DNA of 64,000 nt from Alistipes sp. Its GTDB lineage: Bacteria > Bacteroidota > Bacteroidia > Bacteroidales > Rikenellaceae. The notes below the pieces were generated by a model that saw only the letters and a program-made list of their open reading frames with translations, was not told the origin of the DNA and did no database searches. Positions within the stretch are counted from its first letter, which is position 1, and the number at the start of each line of letters is the position of its first letter. The position numbers and the translations under genes were made by a program. Shown piece by piece: positions 1 through 9,700 of this stretch. The DNA lies in contig JAIDUK010000006.1 of NCBI GenBank assembly GCA_029060215.1, positions 1-64,000 on the forward strand, in the 5' to 3' direction.

Positions 1-1
1 G

Positions 2-90
2 CGGAGAGAACGAGATTCGAACTCGTGGTACGGATTACTCCGTACGTCGGTTTAGCAAACCGGTGGTTTCAGCCACTCACCCATCTCTCC
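2..90 (-). tRNA. tRNA-Ser (anticodon GCT)
   Basis: Read on the minus strand, the ends form a perfect 7-bp acceptor stem (GGAGAGA with TCTCTCC), followed by discriminator G. The T arm carries GTTCGAATC. The anticodon loop reads TTTGCTA, giving GCT, which decodes AGC/AGT serine codons. A long variable arm (TACGGA/TCCGTA) is the class II hallmark of tRNA-Ser. Position 1 would be the first C of a CCA end, but the window edge hides whether CCA is encoded. Confidence 0.95.
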
Positions 91-178
91 GGGCACCCTC
101 GGCGCACCACAGCGCGTGAAAAGGTGTGCAAATATAGAATCTTTTTGGCAAACGACAAAGAAATGCCGCCAAAATTTC

Positions 179-186
179 TATATTTG
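179..186 (+). promoter_or_regulatory. Bacteroidota -7 box (TATATTTG)
   Basis: It matches TAnnTTTG and lies 24 bases before the esterase start. No clear TTG -33 box is visible at the expected distance, so the promoter call is moderate. It would drive the esterase and the DUF4861 gene as one transcript. Confidence 0.5.
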
Positions 187-209
187 TCCTGCCGGAAAAC
201 CGAGAAAGG

Positions 210-1676
210 ATGAAAACGACGCTTTGCAGAATCTTTTTTGTCGTGGTGCTGTACTGCTGCGCGGGACGCTTGCCGTTGTGGTCGCAGGAGCTGCTGCCGC
301 TGTCGGTTCCGGAGGGTCCGGCGGAATGTCCGGATACCGTGCTGCTCCCTCGGGCGCGTCCGGCCGTTGTCGCGGCATCGCCTGCAATCGGAGCTCGGCC
401 GCTGTCCGAAATGCTGGGCCGCGCGGAAGCGCATTTCGGGGTGCGGATCCGGTGCAAGAAATTTTCGCCAGATACGCTGCGGGTCGCCTATGCCGATTCG
501 CGATGGAGGCCCTATTCGCTCGAGGAGACGCTCGACAATCTGTTGCGGCCGCTCGATCTGGTGTGGAGCGGCAGCGGCAAGATCACCATACAACCTTATG
601 AATATTACCGCCGTACGCCTGACGACGGTGACAAACTGCTGGCGTGGCTTTCGGCGCAGTATGCCGACCGGGAGCAGTGGGAGCGGCGCCGGGCCGTGCT
701 GCTCGAAGAAGCGAAGCAGGCGCTGGCGCTCGAACCTTTCGTGCGGGGGCTGGCCGCCGAGCCCGAGGTGCGGCTGGGGCGGAAAATCCGCCGCGACGGT
801 TATACGACGCAGAACTATGCGCTCGAAACTCTGCCGGGTCTCTATGTTTGCGGGACGATCTATGCGCCGACCGGCGGCAAGCGCCACCCGCTGATCGTCT
901 CCCCGGCGGGCCATTGGGAGGGCGGCCGTTGCAGGCCCGACCAGCAGCTGCGCATGGCGGCTTTCGCCCGCATGGGGGCCGTGGCGGTCGACATGGACAT
1001 CGTCGGCTGGGGCGATTCGGACCAGCAGATAGGCCGCGAAGCCCATACGGCGCCTTATGCCATGCAGTTGCAGGTGCTGTGGTCGAAAGCGGTCACCGAT
1101 TGGATCGTGGCCTCGCGCCGCGACATCGATACGGCCCGGATGGCCGCTACGGGCGGTTCGGGCGGCGCGACGCATGCGCTGCTGCTGGCGCTGGTCGACG
1201 GCCGTTTTGCCGCGTTGGCTCCTGTGGTTCACCTTGTGTCGCACTTCGACGGCGGTTGCCCGTGCGAAAGCGGCCGCCCGGTGACGCTGGCCGGGGGCGG
1301 GAGCTGCACGCCCGAACTGCTGGCGGCGGCGATGGCTCCGCGGCCCGTGCTGGCGGTGAGCGACGGCGGCGACTGGACGGCGACCTACCCGCAGCTGGAG
1401 TACCCTTTTCTGCGCCGCATATGGGACTTTTATGGGGCGGGGGAGTGCGTGCGCAACGTGCATCTGCCCGATGAACGCCACGACTACGGGCCCAACAAAC
1501 GCCGGGCGGTCTACCGGTTTTTGGCCGAAACGCTGGGGCTCGACCTTTCGCTGGCCGACGAATCGCGGGTGGAGCTGCTGCCCGAGGAGGCCTTGCGGAG
1601 TTTCGCCGATGGGCTGCCCGCCGGGGCCATCCGCTCGCGCGACGAACTGGAACGAATGATCGAAAAACTCGAATAA
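210..1676 (+). CDS. Secreted alpha/beta-hydrolase esterase (acetyl xylan esterase-like) with STN-like N-terminal domain
   Basis: A 488-residue exported esterase, probably removing acetyl or similar esters from pectic glycans. After a signal peptide and a Pro-rich linker, residues of about 65-130 (LSEMLGRAEAHFGV ... LEETLDNLLRPLDL ... GKITIQP) look like the STN/DUF4974 fold found in TonB receptors and FecR proteins. The hydrolase domain follows. The nucleophile is Ser317 in GGSGG, the likely acid lies near Asp385-Asp388, and His424 sits in DERHDYG. The ATG follows AGAAAGG closely. The gene lies 12 bases from the DUF4861 gene and starts the pectin locus. The exact substrate is unknown; acetyl ester hydrolysis is inferred from family and neighbours. 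Confidence 0.8.
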   Translation: MKTTLCRIFFVVVLYCCAGRLPLWSQELLPLSVPEGPAECPDTVLLPRARPAVVAASPAIGARPLSEMLGRAEAHFGVRIRCKKFSPDTLRVAYADSRWRPYSLEETLDNLLRPLDLVWSGSGKITIQPYEYYRRTPDDGDKLLAWLSAQYADREQWERRRAVLLEEAKQALALEPFVRGLAAEPEVRLGRKIRRDGYTTQNYALETLPGLYVCGTIYAPTGGKRHPLIVSPAGHWEGGRCRPDQQLRMAAFARMGAVAVDMDIVGWGDSDQQIGREAHTAPYAMQLQVLWSKAVTDWIVASRRDIDTARMAATGGSGGATHALLLALVDGRFAALAPVVHLVSHFDGGCPCESGRPVTLAGGGSCTPELLAAAMAPRPVLAVSDGGDWTATYPQLEYPFLRRIWDFYGAGECVRNVHLPDERHDYGPNKRRAVYRFLAETLGLDLSLADESRVELLPEEALRSFADGLPAGAIRSRDELERMIEKLE

Positions 1677-1688
1677 CTCGAATAACTT

Positions 1689-3008
1689 ATGAAACGTATC
1701 TTATTGTTTGTGCTGGCGCTTTGTGCGGCCCTCGCCGTCGAAGCGAAGACCACGAGGGTGCATTACCGTCTTTCGGCCCCCTGCGAGGCTGCTGCGTGGG
1801 CCGTCGTGCGCGACGTTCCGGCCGATGCCAAGGGGGCGACGGTCTACATGCGCAAGGCGGCCTACGAGGGCGAATACGTCTATTCCGAAATCGTCGAGGT
1901 GCCCTCGCAGCTGGACGATCTGGACGGCGACGGGGTCTTCGACGAACTGGTCTTCGCGGTCGGGCTCAACCGGAACGAGCCCGTAGATGCGTGGGTCGAT
2001 TATTCGACCCGGCCCGTTGCGCACGGCTACAAACCGCTGGTCAATGCGCAGATGTGGTGGAAGAACCCCGACAAGACGCTCGCGGAGAAGTCGCAGCTTT
2101 CGTCGGACAAGGACGACATGTACCGCAAGCTGCACCACCACGGCCCGGCTTTCGAATCCGAATACGCCGCCTACCGCGTCTATTTCGACAAGAAACAGAG
2201 CATCGACACCTATGGCAAGAAGCGCCCGGGGCTGGAGTTGCGCGAAACGATGTGGTATCCGACCGACGAGCAGCTCGCGGCGGGTTACGGCCACGACAAT
2301 CTGCGTGTGTTCGGCACGGTGTCGGTGGGGGCGCTCAAGGGCTGGAACCCCGCGAAGCGCCGCATGGAGCACATCGTCGACATGCGCCGCCGTGAGGCGA
2401 CCATCCGCGCCTACGGTCCTCTGCGGACGGTGGTCGACATGCGGGTCGAGGGCTGGAACTACGGCGGCCGGGAGATCGACATGACTTCGCGCTACATTCT
2501 CTATGGCGGGGGCTCGGTCGTCAAGGTGGAAAACCGGATCTCGGGCGACGGGGTCGACACGCTGCTCTTCGCCACGGGCGTGATGAAGATGCGCGACAAC
2601 CGAACGTCGATTCGGCATTACGGCAAGGAAGAATATATGTATCCGGACTGCTGGGTGATGCAGACCGTCGGCTGCGACTATCCCGAGAACGATACGCTCA
2701 AGTGGGAGCGCGAAACGGTGGGGCTGGCTCTGTGGCTCCCGGACCGTCATGTGGTGTCGCGGATCGACGATGCGGGCAGCTACCTCTGTCAGGTGCGTCC
2801 GGTAGACGGGCGCATCGACTACTGGTTCGTCATGGGGTGGCGCAAGAGCGAGGGCAACGAATGCGCCGACGAAGACTTCGGAACGATGTTCGGGGCCAAC
2901 TATACTTCGTTCGAGTTTCCCCGCAGCGGCAACTATCCCTATGCCGAGGTGAGCGTCGAGCGGGTGGAGAAGCCGTCGGCAGGCCGCAGGGCTGCGGCGC
3001 GGCGGTGA
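1689..3008 (+). CDS. DUF4861 family secreted protein
   Basis: A 439-residue protein with a signal peptide (MKRILLFVLALCAALAVEA). The sequence fits DUF4861: an N-terminal beta-rich part with DDLDGDGVFDELVF, then a long galactose-mutarotase-like beta-sandwich body. Members of this family sit in pectin loci of Bacteroidota next to GH105, GH28 and esterases, as here. No catalytic activity is assigned from the sequence. It is probably cotranscribed with the upstream esterase, and the next gene has its own promoter. A role in sugar binding or epimerisation is only a guess from fold similarity. Confidence 0.8.
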   Translation: MKRILLFVLALCAALAVEAKTTRVHYRLSAPCEAAAWAVVRDVPADAKGATVYMRKAAYEGEYVYSEIVEVPSQLDDLDGDGVFDELVFAVGLNRNEPVDAWVDYSTRPVAHGYKPLVNAQMWWKNPDKTLAEKSQLSSDKDDMYRKLHHHGPAFESEYAAYRVYFDKKQSIDTYGKKRPGLELRETMWYPTDEQLAAGYGHDNLRVFGTVSVGALKGWNPAKRRMEHIVDMRRREATIRAYGPLRTVVDMRVEGWNYGGREIDMTSRYILYGGGSVVKVENRISGDGVDTLLFATGVMKMRDNRTSIRHYGKEEYMYPDCWVMQTVGCDYPENDTLKWERETVGLALWLPDRHVVSRIDDAGSYLCQVRPVDGRIDYWFVMGWRKSEGNECADEDFGTMFGANYTSFEFPRSGNYPYAEVSVERVEKPSAGRRAAARR

Positions 3009-3038
3009 AAAATCCCAGTTTTGCGTCAAAAAGTCCTA

Positions 3039-3067
3039 TTGCGTCGTGCCGCCTTTGACTACATTTG
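3039..3067 (+). promoter_or_regulatory. Promoter of the GH28 gene
   Basis: TTG at 3039-3041, an 18-base spacer and TACATTTG at 3060-3067 match the Bacteroidota sigma factor pattern. The GH28 start codon lies 46 bases downstream of the box. Confidence 0.6.
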
Positions 3068-3113
3068 TATAGTCAAGCCGACAACCATCGAAACAACATA
3101 AACAACCTCGTAA

Positions 3114-4787
3114 ATGATGAATTTGAAACACCTTCTGATTTTCCCGGCTGCGGCGGCTCTGGCCACCGCCTGCTGCACTTCTTCCGCCGGCCGGAGCGGC
3201 TTGCCCGCAGACATGCCTTTCGAGATGCCTGCCGTGGTGCGGCCCGCCATTCCGGCGCGTTCGGTGAGCGTGGCCGATTTCGGCGGCCGGGGCGACGGCC
3301 ATACGCTTTCGACCGATGCGTTCGCTTCGGCGATCGAGGCGCTTTCGCAGCAGGGCGGCGGCCGCGTGGTGGTGCCTGCGGGCGTGTGGTATACCGGCCC
3401 CATCGTGTTGAAGGACAATATCGAGCTGCATCTGGCGCAGAATTCCATGATCGTTTTCAGCGACGACAAGTCGCTCTATCCGCTCGTGCAGATCACTTTC
3501 GAGGGGCTCAATACATGGCGTTGCCAGTCGCCCATCTCGGCCATGAATGCTAAGAACGTGGCTATCACGGGCAGCGGCGTCATCGACGGCAACGGCGATG
3601 CGTGGCGTGCCGTGAAACGCGGCAAGCTGACCGAGGGGCAGTGGAAGTCCAAGGTCCGCAGCGGCGGCATCGTCTCCGACGACGGCAATACGTGGTATCC
3701 TTCGGACAACTTCAAGTTCGGGGCTACGTCGGGTTCGGATCAGAACGTTTCGACTTGGGCCCGGACCCGCGAGGATTTCGCGAAGATGAAGGATTTCCTG
3801 CGCCCGGTGCTGGTGGCGATCCACCATTGCGAGAACGTGCTGCTCGAAGGGGTGACCTTCCAGAATTCGCCTTGCTGGCACATCCATCCGGCCATGTGCA
3901 CCAATCTGAGCGTCCATAACATCACGGTCCGCTGCCCGGACTACGCCCAGAACGGCGACGGCATCGACATCGAATCGTGCAAGAACGTGATTCTGACCGA
4001 TTCGCGTTTCGACGTGGGCGACGACGGCATCTGCATCAAGAGCGGCAAGGACAAGGCCGGACGCGACCGCGGCATTCCGTGCGAGAATATCTACGTGAAC
4101 AACTGCATCGTTTTCCACGGCCACGGCGGATTCGTGGTCGGCAGCGAAATGTCGGGCGGTGTGAAGAACGTGCTGGTTTCGGACTGCACCTTCTCGGGCA
4201 CCGACGTGGGGCTGCGTTTCAAGTCGACGCGCGGCCGCGGCGGGGTGGTGGAGAACATCCACATCCGCAACATCGCGATGAACAATATTTTGCAGGACGC
4301 CCTGTTGTTCGACCTCTTCTACGGGGGCAAGTCGGCTTCGGAAGCCGCCGAAGAGGGGGGTGAGCCGACCGATATGGCCTTGAAGCCCGTCGACGAAACG
4401 ACGCCCGCCTTCCGCGACATCCATATTGCCGACGTTTGGTGCCGCGGCGCCCGCCGGGCCATGTATTTCAATGGCCTGCCCGAGATGAACGTGGAGAAGG
4501 TCGTGGTGGAGAATGCTTGGATTCAGGCCCGCACGGGTGCTCAGATCTGCGAATCGACCGACGTCGTGCTGCGTAATGTGACGGTCGTTCCCGAAAAGGG
4601 CGCTGCGTTGATTCTCAACAATGTGAAGGAGTTCCGCGCCGAGGATTTCACCTGCCCCGCAGGATTGAAGTGCGCGCTGACCGTCACCGGAAGCCGCAAC
4701 CGCGACGTGCGGATCGCCTCGGAGGAGATCGCCGCCGCCAATGCCTGCCTTTCGGCCGGAGCTACTCCTGCCGTGACCATCGAATAG
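3114..4787 (+). CDS. GH28 polygalacturonase (lipoprotein)
   Basis: A 557-residue pectin hydrolase that cleaves alpha-1,4-galacturonosyl linkages by inversion. Lipobox-like LATAC near residue 20 suggests surface or periplasmic anchoring. The N-terminal FGGRGDGHTLSTDAFASAIEAL is the usual start of the GH28 beta-helix. Family motifs are present: NGDGID (Asn280, Asp282; the classic form is NTD), GDDGICIKSG (Asp303, Asp304), GHGG (His337) and RFK (Arg368, Lys370). All expected catalytic and binding residues are kept. The gene begins ATGATG, and I take the first ATG. Endo or exo action cannot be told from the sequence; an exo-acting enzyme on oligogalacturonides would fit the locus. Confidence 0.9.
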   Translation: MMNLKHLLIFPAAAALATACCTSSAGRSGLPADMPFEMPAVVRPAIPARSVSVADFGGRGDGHTLSTDAFASAIEALSQQGGGRVVVPAGVWYTGPIVLKDNIELHLAQNSMIVFSDDKSLYPLVQITFEGLNTWRCQSPISAMNAKNVAITGSGVIDGNGDAWRAVKRGKLTEGQWKSKVRSGGIVSDDGNTWYPSDNFKFGATSGSDQNVSTWARTREDFAKMKDFLRPVLVAIHHCENVLLEGVTFQNSPCWHIHPAMCTNLSVHNITVRCPDYAQNGDGIDIESCKNVILTDSRFDVGDDGICIKSGKDKAGRDRGIPCENIYVNNCIVFHGHGGFVVGSEMSGGVKNVLVSDCTFSGTDVGLRFKSTRGRGGVVENIHIRNIAMNNILQDALLFDLFYGGKSASEAAEEGGEPTDMALKPVDETTPAFRDIHIADVWCRGARRAMYFNGLPEMNVEKVVVENAWIQARTGAQICESTDVVLRNVTVVPEKGAALILNNVKEFRAEDFTCPAGLKCALTVTGSRNRDVRIASEEIAAANACLSAGATPAVTIE

Positions 4788-4790
4788 CGT

Positions 4791-4849
4791 GTGCGGCGGC
4801 CGCGGGCTTCCGGTTCGCTGCCGGAGCAGGTCTGCCGGGTCCGCCGCAC
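4791..4849 (+). other. Inverted repeat after the GH28 gene
   Basis: GTGCGGCGG (4791-4799) pairs perfectly with CCGCCGCAC (4841-4849). The interval is GC-rich and can fold further. There is no T-run, so it is more likely an mRNA 3' end or processing structure than an intrinsic terminator. Confidence 0.35.
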
Positions 4850-4884
4850 CGACCGGAACCCCTGCGAAATTCCATATCGTAAGG

Positions 4885-4910
4885 CGAGTGAGGGAGCGAT
4901 CCCTCATTCG
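4885..4910 (+). promoter_or_regulatory. Leader stem-loop before the CE12-CE8 gene
   Basis: CGAGTGAGGGA (4885-4895) pairs with TCCCTCATTCG (4900-4910) around a GCGA loop, with one G.U pair. It ends 18 bases before the ATG. No -7 box was found in the 141-base gap, so it may modulate stability or translation of a message running on from the GH28 gene. Confidence 0.4.
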
Positions 4911-4928
4911 TCGTATAACCCTGAGATT

Positions 4929-6602
4929 ATGAAACCGAGAAATATCCTGTCGGCTCTGCTGCTTGCCTGCGCGGTGCAGGCCGGGGCCGCCGAGCCTGCG
5001 GCGGAAGCTGCGGCCGATACTCTGCACGTCTACCTGATCGGCGATTCGACTTGCGCTACCAAGAAGCTCGACAAGCAGAATCCCGAGCGCGGATGGGGAC
5101 ACATGTTCCAGCCGCTGTTCGCCGAGGAGGTGGTCGTCGAGAACCATGCTACCAACGGCCGTTCCACCAAGTCGTTCCGCGACGAGGGGCGGTGGACCCG
5201 CGTTTTCGACAAATTGCGGCCGGGCGACTACGTCTTCATCCAGTTCGGCCACAACGACCAGAAAATCAAGGATTCGACCCGCTATTCGTCGCCTGCGCAG
5301 TATGCCGAGAACCTGCGGCGCTATGTGCGCGAGACGCGCGGGAAAGGGGCCACGCCCGTGTTGCTGACGCCCATCGTGCGACGCTGTTTCGTGGACGGCG
5401 TGCTGACCGATACCCATACCGATTACCCCGCGCAGATGCGCAGGGTGGCTGCCGAGGAGGGGGTCGTGCTGCTCGATATGGAGCCTGTGACCCGCGAGTG
5501 GGTGGCGTCGTTGGGCGACGAGGCGTCGAAAGCCTTTTTTATGTGGGTGGCGCCGGGCGTATGCCCGCTCTATCCCGACGGACGACAGGACGACACCCAT
5601 CTGAATGTCCGCGGTGCGCACGTCGTGGCCCGGATGATCGGCGAGCGGCTTTGCGAGCAGCTTCCCGAGTTGGGGCAGTACTACCGTCCGGCCGATTGGG
5701 TGGTGGCCAAAGACGGTTCGGGCGATTTCTTCACCGTGGGCGAAGCCATTGCCGCCATCCCCGATTATTGCGGTGCCGAAACCCGGGTCGTGGTTTGCGA
5801 GGGCGTGTACCGCGAGAAGGTGGCCATTCCTGCCACCAAACGCAACGTGGAGTTCGAGGGGCGCGGCGATGCTGTGATTTCGTGGGATGCCTATGCTTCG
5901 CAGATCGGGGCTACGGGCCATCCGACGGGCACTTCCGGTTCGTCGACCGTCTATTTCGGCGGCGACCATTGGACGGTGCGCAACCTCACGTTCGAGAATA
6001 CGGCCGGCCGTGTCGGACAGGCCGTGGCGGTGCAGTGTCTGGGCACCGATCTCCGTTTCTTCGGCTGCCGTTTCCTCGGCAATCAGGATACGCTCTACCT
6101 GCATGGCCGGGGCAACTGCGACGGGAAAAAGATAGACGAAAATTCGGTCTGCTTCTTTGAAGACTGTTATATAGAAGGTACGACCGACTTCATCTTCGGA
6201 GCCGCCGCCGCGCTGTTCCGCCGGTGCGAAATCCGCTCCAAGGCCGATTCCTACATCACGGCCGCTTCGACTTGCTTGGGGCAGTCCGCGGGGTTCGTCT
6301 TCTTGGATTGCCGGCTGACGGCCGACCAAGGGGTGAAAGCCTGCTATCTGGGCCGCCCGTGGCGGGACCATGCGCAGACTTGCTTCCTCCGCTGCGAGTT
6401 GGGCAGCCATATCCGTCCTGCGGGGTGGCACGACTGGAACAAGCCGCAGGCCCGCAAAACGGCCCGTTACGGCGAATTCGGCTGTACGGGCTCCGGCGCC
6501 TCGGCGGACGGACGGGTCAAGTGGGCACGGAAAATGAATGTCCGGGAAGCCGACGCAGCCGTGCGTTTCTTCGAAGTTTCGGAAGAATCCGCCCGGCATT
6601 GA
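4929..6602 (+). CDS. Bifunctional pectin deesterase: CE12 rhamnogalacturonan acetylesterase fused to CE8 pectin methylesterase
   Basis: A 557-residue secreted fusion. The N-terminal SGNH/GDSL module (about 30-250) has GDST (nucleophile Ser40), GHND (His108-Asp110) and DDTH (Asp221, His224), the CE12 signature. The C-terminal module (about 256-557) is a CE8 beta-helix with GNQDT (Asp387, acid/base), TDFIFG (Asp420, nucleophile) and LGRPW (Arg476). Both active sites look intact. It would strip acetyl and methyl esters so that PL1 and GH28 can cut the backbone. The frame is open upstream, but the ATG at 4929 starts a clear signal peptide (ILSALLLACAVQAGAAEP). Confidence 0.9.
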   Translation: MKPRNILSALLLACAVQAGAAEPAAEAAADTLHVYLIGDSTCATKKLDKQNPERGWGHMFQPLFAEEVVVENHATNGRSTKSFRDEGRWTRVFDKLRPGDYVFIQFGHNDQKIKDSTRYSSPAQYAENLRRYVRETRGKGATPVLLTPIVRRCFVDGVLTDTHTDYPAQMRRVAAEEGVVLLDMEPVTREWVASLGDEASKAFFMWVAPGVCPLYPDGRQDDTHLNVRGAHVVARMIGERLCEQLPELGQYYRPADWVVAKDGSGDFFTVGEAIAAIPDYCGAETRVVVCEGVYREKVAIPATKRNVEFEGRGDAVISWDAYASQIGATGHPTGTSGSSTVYFGGDHWTVRNLTFENTAGRVGQAVAVQCLGTDLRFFGCRFLGNQDTLYLHGRGNCDGKKIDENSVCFFEDCYIEGTTDFIFGAAAALFRRCEIRSKADSYITAASTCLGQSAGFVFLDCRLTADQGVKACYLGRPWRDHAQTCFLRCELGSHIRPAGWHDWNKPQARKTARYGEFGCTGSGASADGRVKWARKMNVREADAAVRFFEVSEESARH

Positions 6603-6650
6603 TTTCCGCAAGCCCGACTTTGCCGGAGCGGTTCCGTTCCGGCGAATGCC

Positions 6651-6683
6651 TTTGCACCCGCGCTCGATTTATTGCTATTTTTG
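6651..6683 (+). promoter_or_regulatory. Promoter of the hybrid two-component gene
   Basis: TTTG (6651-6654), a 21-base spacer and TATTTTTG (6676-6683) fit the Bacteroidota consensus. The start codon follows 22 bases later. This implies the regulator can be expressed independently of the enzymes upstream. Confidence 0.6.
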
Positions 6684-6705
6684 TTGCGAATCCGAATCCC
6701 GAACG

Positions 6706-9700
6706 ATGAAACGGTTTTTGTTCTTGCTTCTGCTGCTCTTCGGCGGGGCGCCCCGAGCCGGCGCTTCCGAGCCGCCGCAGTGTATGTTCCAGTGCTATAC
6801 TACTTTCGACGGGCTCACGCACGACCGCATCGCCGACATCTACACCGATTCGCGCGGTTTCGTGTGGGTCTGCACGTGGTACGGGGTGAGCCGTTTCGAC
6901 GGATATGCGTTCCGCAACTTCAACGCCGTGCCGGGCGATTTTTCGCCCCTGTCGCACCACCGTTTCGTGTCGGTGAGCGAGGACGCCAACGGGCACCTGT
7001 GGTTCACGACCTACAACTTGCATGTCTACCGCTTCAACCGCTTCACGGAGCAGTTCGAGGATGTCGCGACGCTGATCGAGGGCTTCGACGCCAAGCACTA
7101 CCGGACGACCCATTGTCTGCACGACCGCGAGGGCGGCACGTGGGTGGCCATCGCCGGATTGGGCGTGGTGCGTTTCGCCGGGCGTCCCGACGCATCGTCT
7201 GTGACGGTCGATGCGCTGCTCGATGCTCCGGTGTTGGGCGGCAATGTGACGGCCATGTTCGTCGATACGGCCGGTACGGCATGGATCGCTGCGGCCGACG
7301 GCCAGCTCAACCGGGTGGCGGCGGGCGACCGGAAAGATGTGCGCACCGTGTGCGAGCTCCCGGCCCGGGCGTTCGACTTCGCGGCCGATTCGCTGGGGGT
7401 CTATTGCGCTACGGCGCAGGGCGTGGTGCGTGTGGGACGGTACGACGGTCGGGCGGTGCGGCTGACGGGCGGTCGAAGCGCCCTGACGGCCATTGCGGCC
7501 GATACGGTCTGCCGCCGGATCTATGTGGGGTCGCGTTCGGGCGACTTGTACCGGGTGGCGGACGACCGGTTGGCGCTGCTGACGCCCCGCGGCCCGAAAC
7601 CCGGCCGCATCCGCAGCCTGACGGCCGATTCGCACGGCGTGGTGTGGGTCACCACGCCCGAGACCGGCATCACGCGCTACAATCCCGCCACCGACGACTA
7701 CAAGCATTTCGAGCAGCAGCCCTATACGGTCTCCTACAACCTCGATACCCTGACCAAGATCGCCGAAGGGGGCGGGCGGCTCTGGGTCAAGATGAACAAA
7801 TACGGGTTCGGCTATTACGACCGGAAGAAGGACCGCATCGAACCTTTCTACAACGACCCTCGGCGCCCCGACTGCCAGATGACCAATGCCGTGGTGCGCT
7901 TCGACGTGCAGGACGACGTGCTGTGGCTGTCGACCTACTATGAGCGCGGCCTGCGCAAGGCTGTGCTGTTGGAACAGCCGGCCGAGGTCTTCACCCTCGA
8001 ATCGCCTGCGGGGAATTCCCTGTCGGGCGAAATCCGCGCCCTGCTCAACGACAGCCGGGGGCGCATGTGGATCGGCACGCGCGACGGCGAGCTGCTGGCC
8101 TACGGGGCCGAAGGCCGCCCGGTCTACCGGCTGCCGCTGAAGAACCCCGGGATGGTCTACGCTCTGCGCGAGGACCGTGCGGGCAACATCTGGGTGGGTA
8201 CCAAGGGCGAGGGGCTCTACCGGCTGTCGCCCCGCGGCGGCGATTTTGCGGTGACCCGCTTCGCCCATTCCGCTGCCGACCCCTATTCGCTGAGCAACGA
8301 TCAGATCTATTCGATCGAGGAAGACGACCGCGGCCGCATCTGGGTGGCGACCTACGGCGGCGGCATCAACGTGCTGCCCGATCCGCACGGCGAGCGTTTC
8401 ATCCATGCCGGAAACAAGCTGGTCCACTATCCCCGCGACGAGGCGAGCCGGGTGCGGTGGCTGCTTTTCGACCGGGCCGACCGGATGTTCGCCGCGACGG
8501 TCGACGGTCTGCTGATTTTCGACCCCGGAGCGAACTACAAGCAGATGCGCTTCCGGCTGGTGCAGAAAATCCCGGGCGACGCCGCGTCGCTGGGCAACAA
8601 CGACATCATCCACATGCTCAAGGATTCGCAGGACCGCGTGTGGCTGGCGACCTACGGCGGCGGGCTGAACCGCATCGAGGGCTACGAAGCCGACGGAACG
8701 CCCCGTTTCCGCTGCTACGACCTTTCCGACGGGCTGCCGAGCAATATCTGCATGGCCATCGCCGAGGACCATGCAGGCGATCTGTGGGTCTCGACCCACA
8801 ACGCCGTGTCGCGCTTTTGTCCCGAGCGGGGCAGTTTCGATGCCTACAACCTCTACGACGGCATGCGCAACGCCGTTCTGAGCGAATCGACGGCGCAGAC
8901 CGCCGCCGACGGCAGCGTGCTTTTCGGCGGCGGACGCCGCATCTATCGCTTCGTGCCTGACCGTATCCGCTCGGCTCCGGTCGACTACAACCTGCGTTTC
9001 ACGTCGCTCGACGTGCGGAACAGGATGGCGGCCGTCGGCGAGAAAACACCTTTGAAGACCGCGGTGTCCGAAGCGCAGCGGATCGTGCTGCCCTACGACT
9101 ATACCAATTTCCGGGTGGGCTTCGCGTCGCTCAACCATGCGGTGCAGCATGCGGTCCGCTACATGTACAAACTGGAGGGCTACGACAGCGACTGGAACCT
9201 CTCGGGCGCGGTCAACCGGGCGTCCTATTCCAACGTGCCTGCGGGCGATTATACGTTGCATGTCAAGGCTTTCGTGGGTCATGCCGGCACGGCCGGCGAG
9301 GGCATCCGGATGGGGGTGAAAATTCTCCCCCCCCCTTGGTTTTCATGGTGGGCGAAGACGCTTTATGCCCTGCTGGTCTTGGGCCTCTTGCTGGTGCTTT
9401 TCCGGGTGTTCGGCTCTGTGGTGCGCATGCGCCGGGCCGCGAGCGTCGAACAGGACATGACCGACTTGAAGCTGCGTTTCTTCACGGATATTTCCCACGA
9501 ACTGCGTACGCCGCTCACGCTGATACTGGGCGGCATCGAGGATGTCCAGCGCCACGACAAACTTTCGCCGCGCGGCGAAAACAGCCTGACGCTGGCCCAC
9601 CGCAACGCCAAACGGATGCTCACGCTGATCAACCAGCTGCTCGACTTCCGCAAGATCGTGAAGGAGAAGATGGAGCTGAAGATTTCGCGTGTCGATCTGG

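Noticed and set aside
3036-6611. Very long open frame on the minus strand opposite the GH28 and CE12-CE8 genes
   Set aside because: GC-rich coding DNA leaves shadow frames open; the translation is Arg/His/Ala-rich with no domain, whereas the plus frame has complete catalytic motifs.
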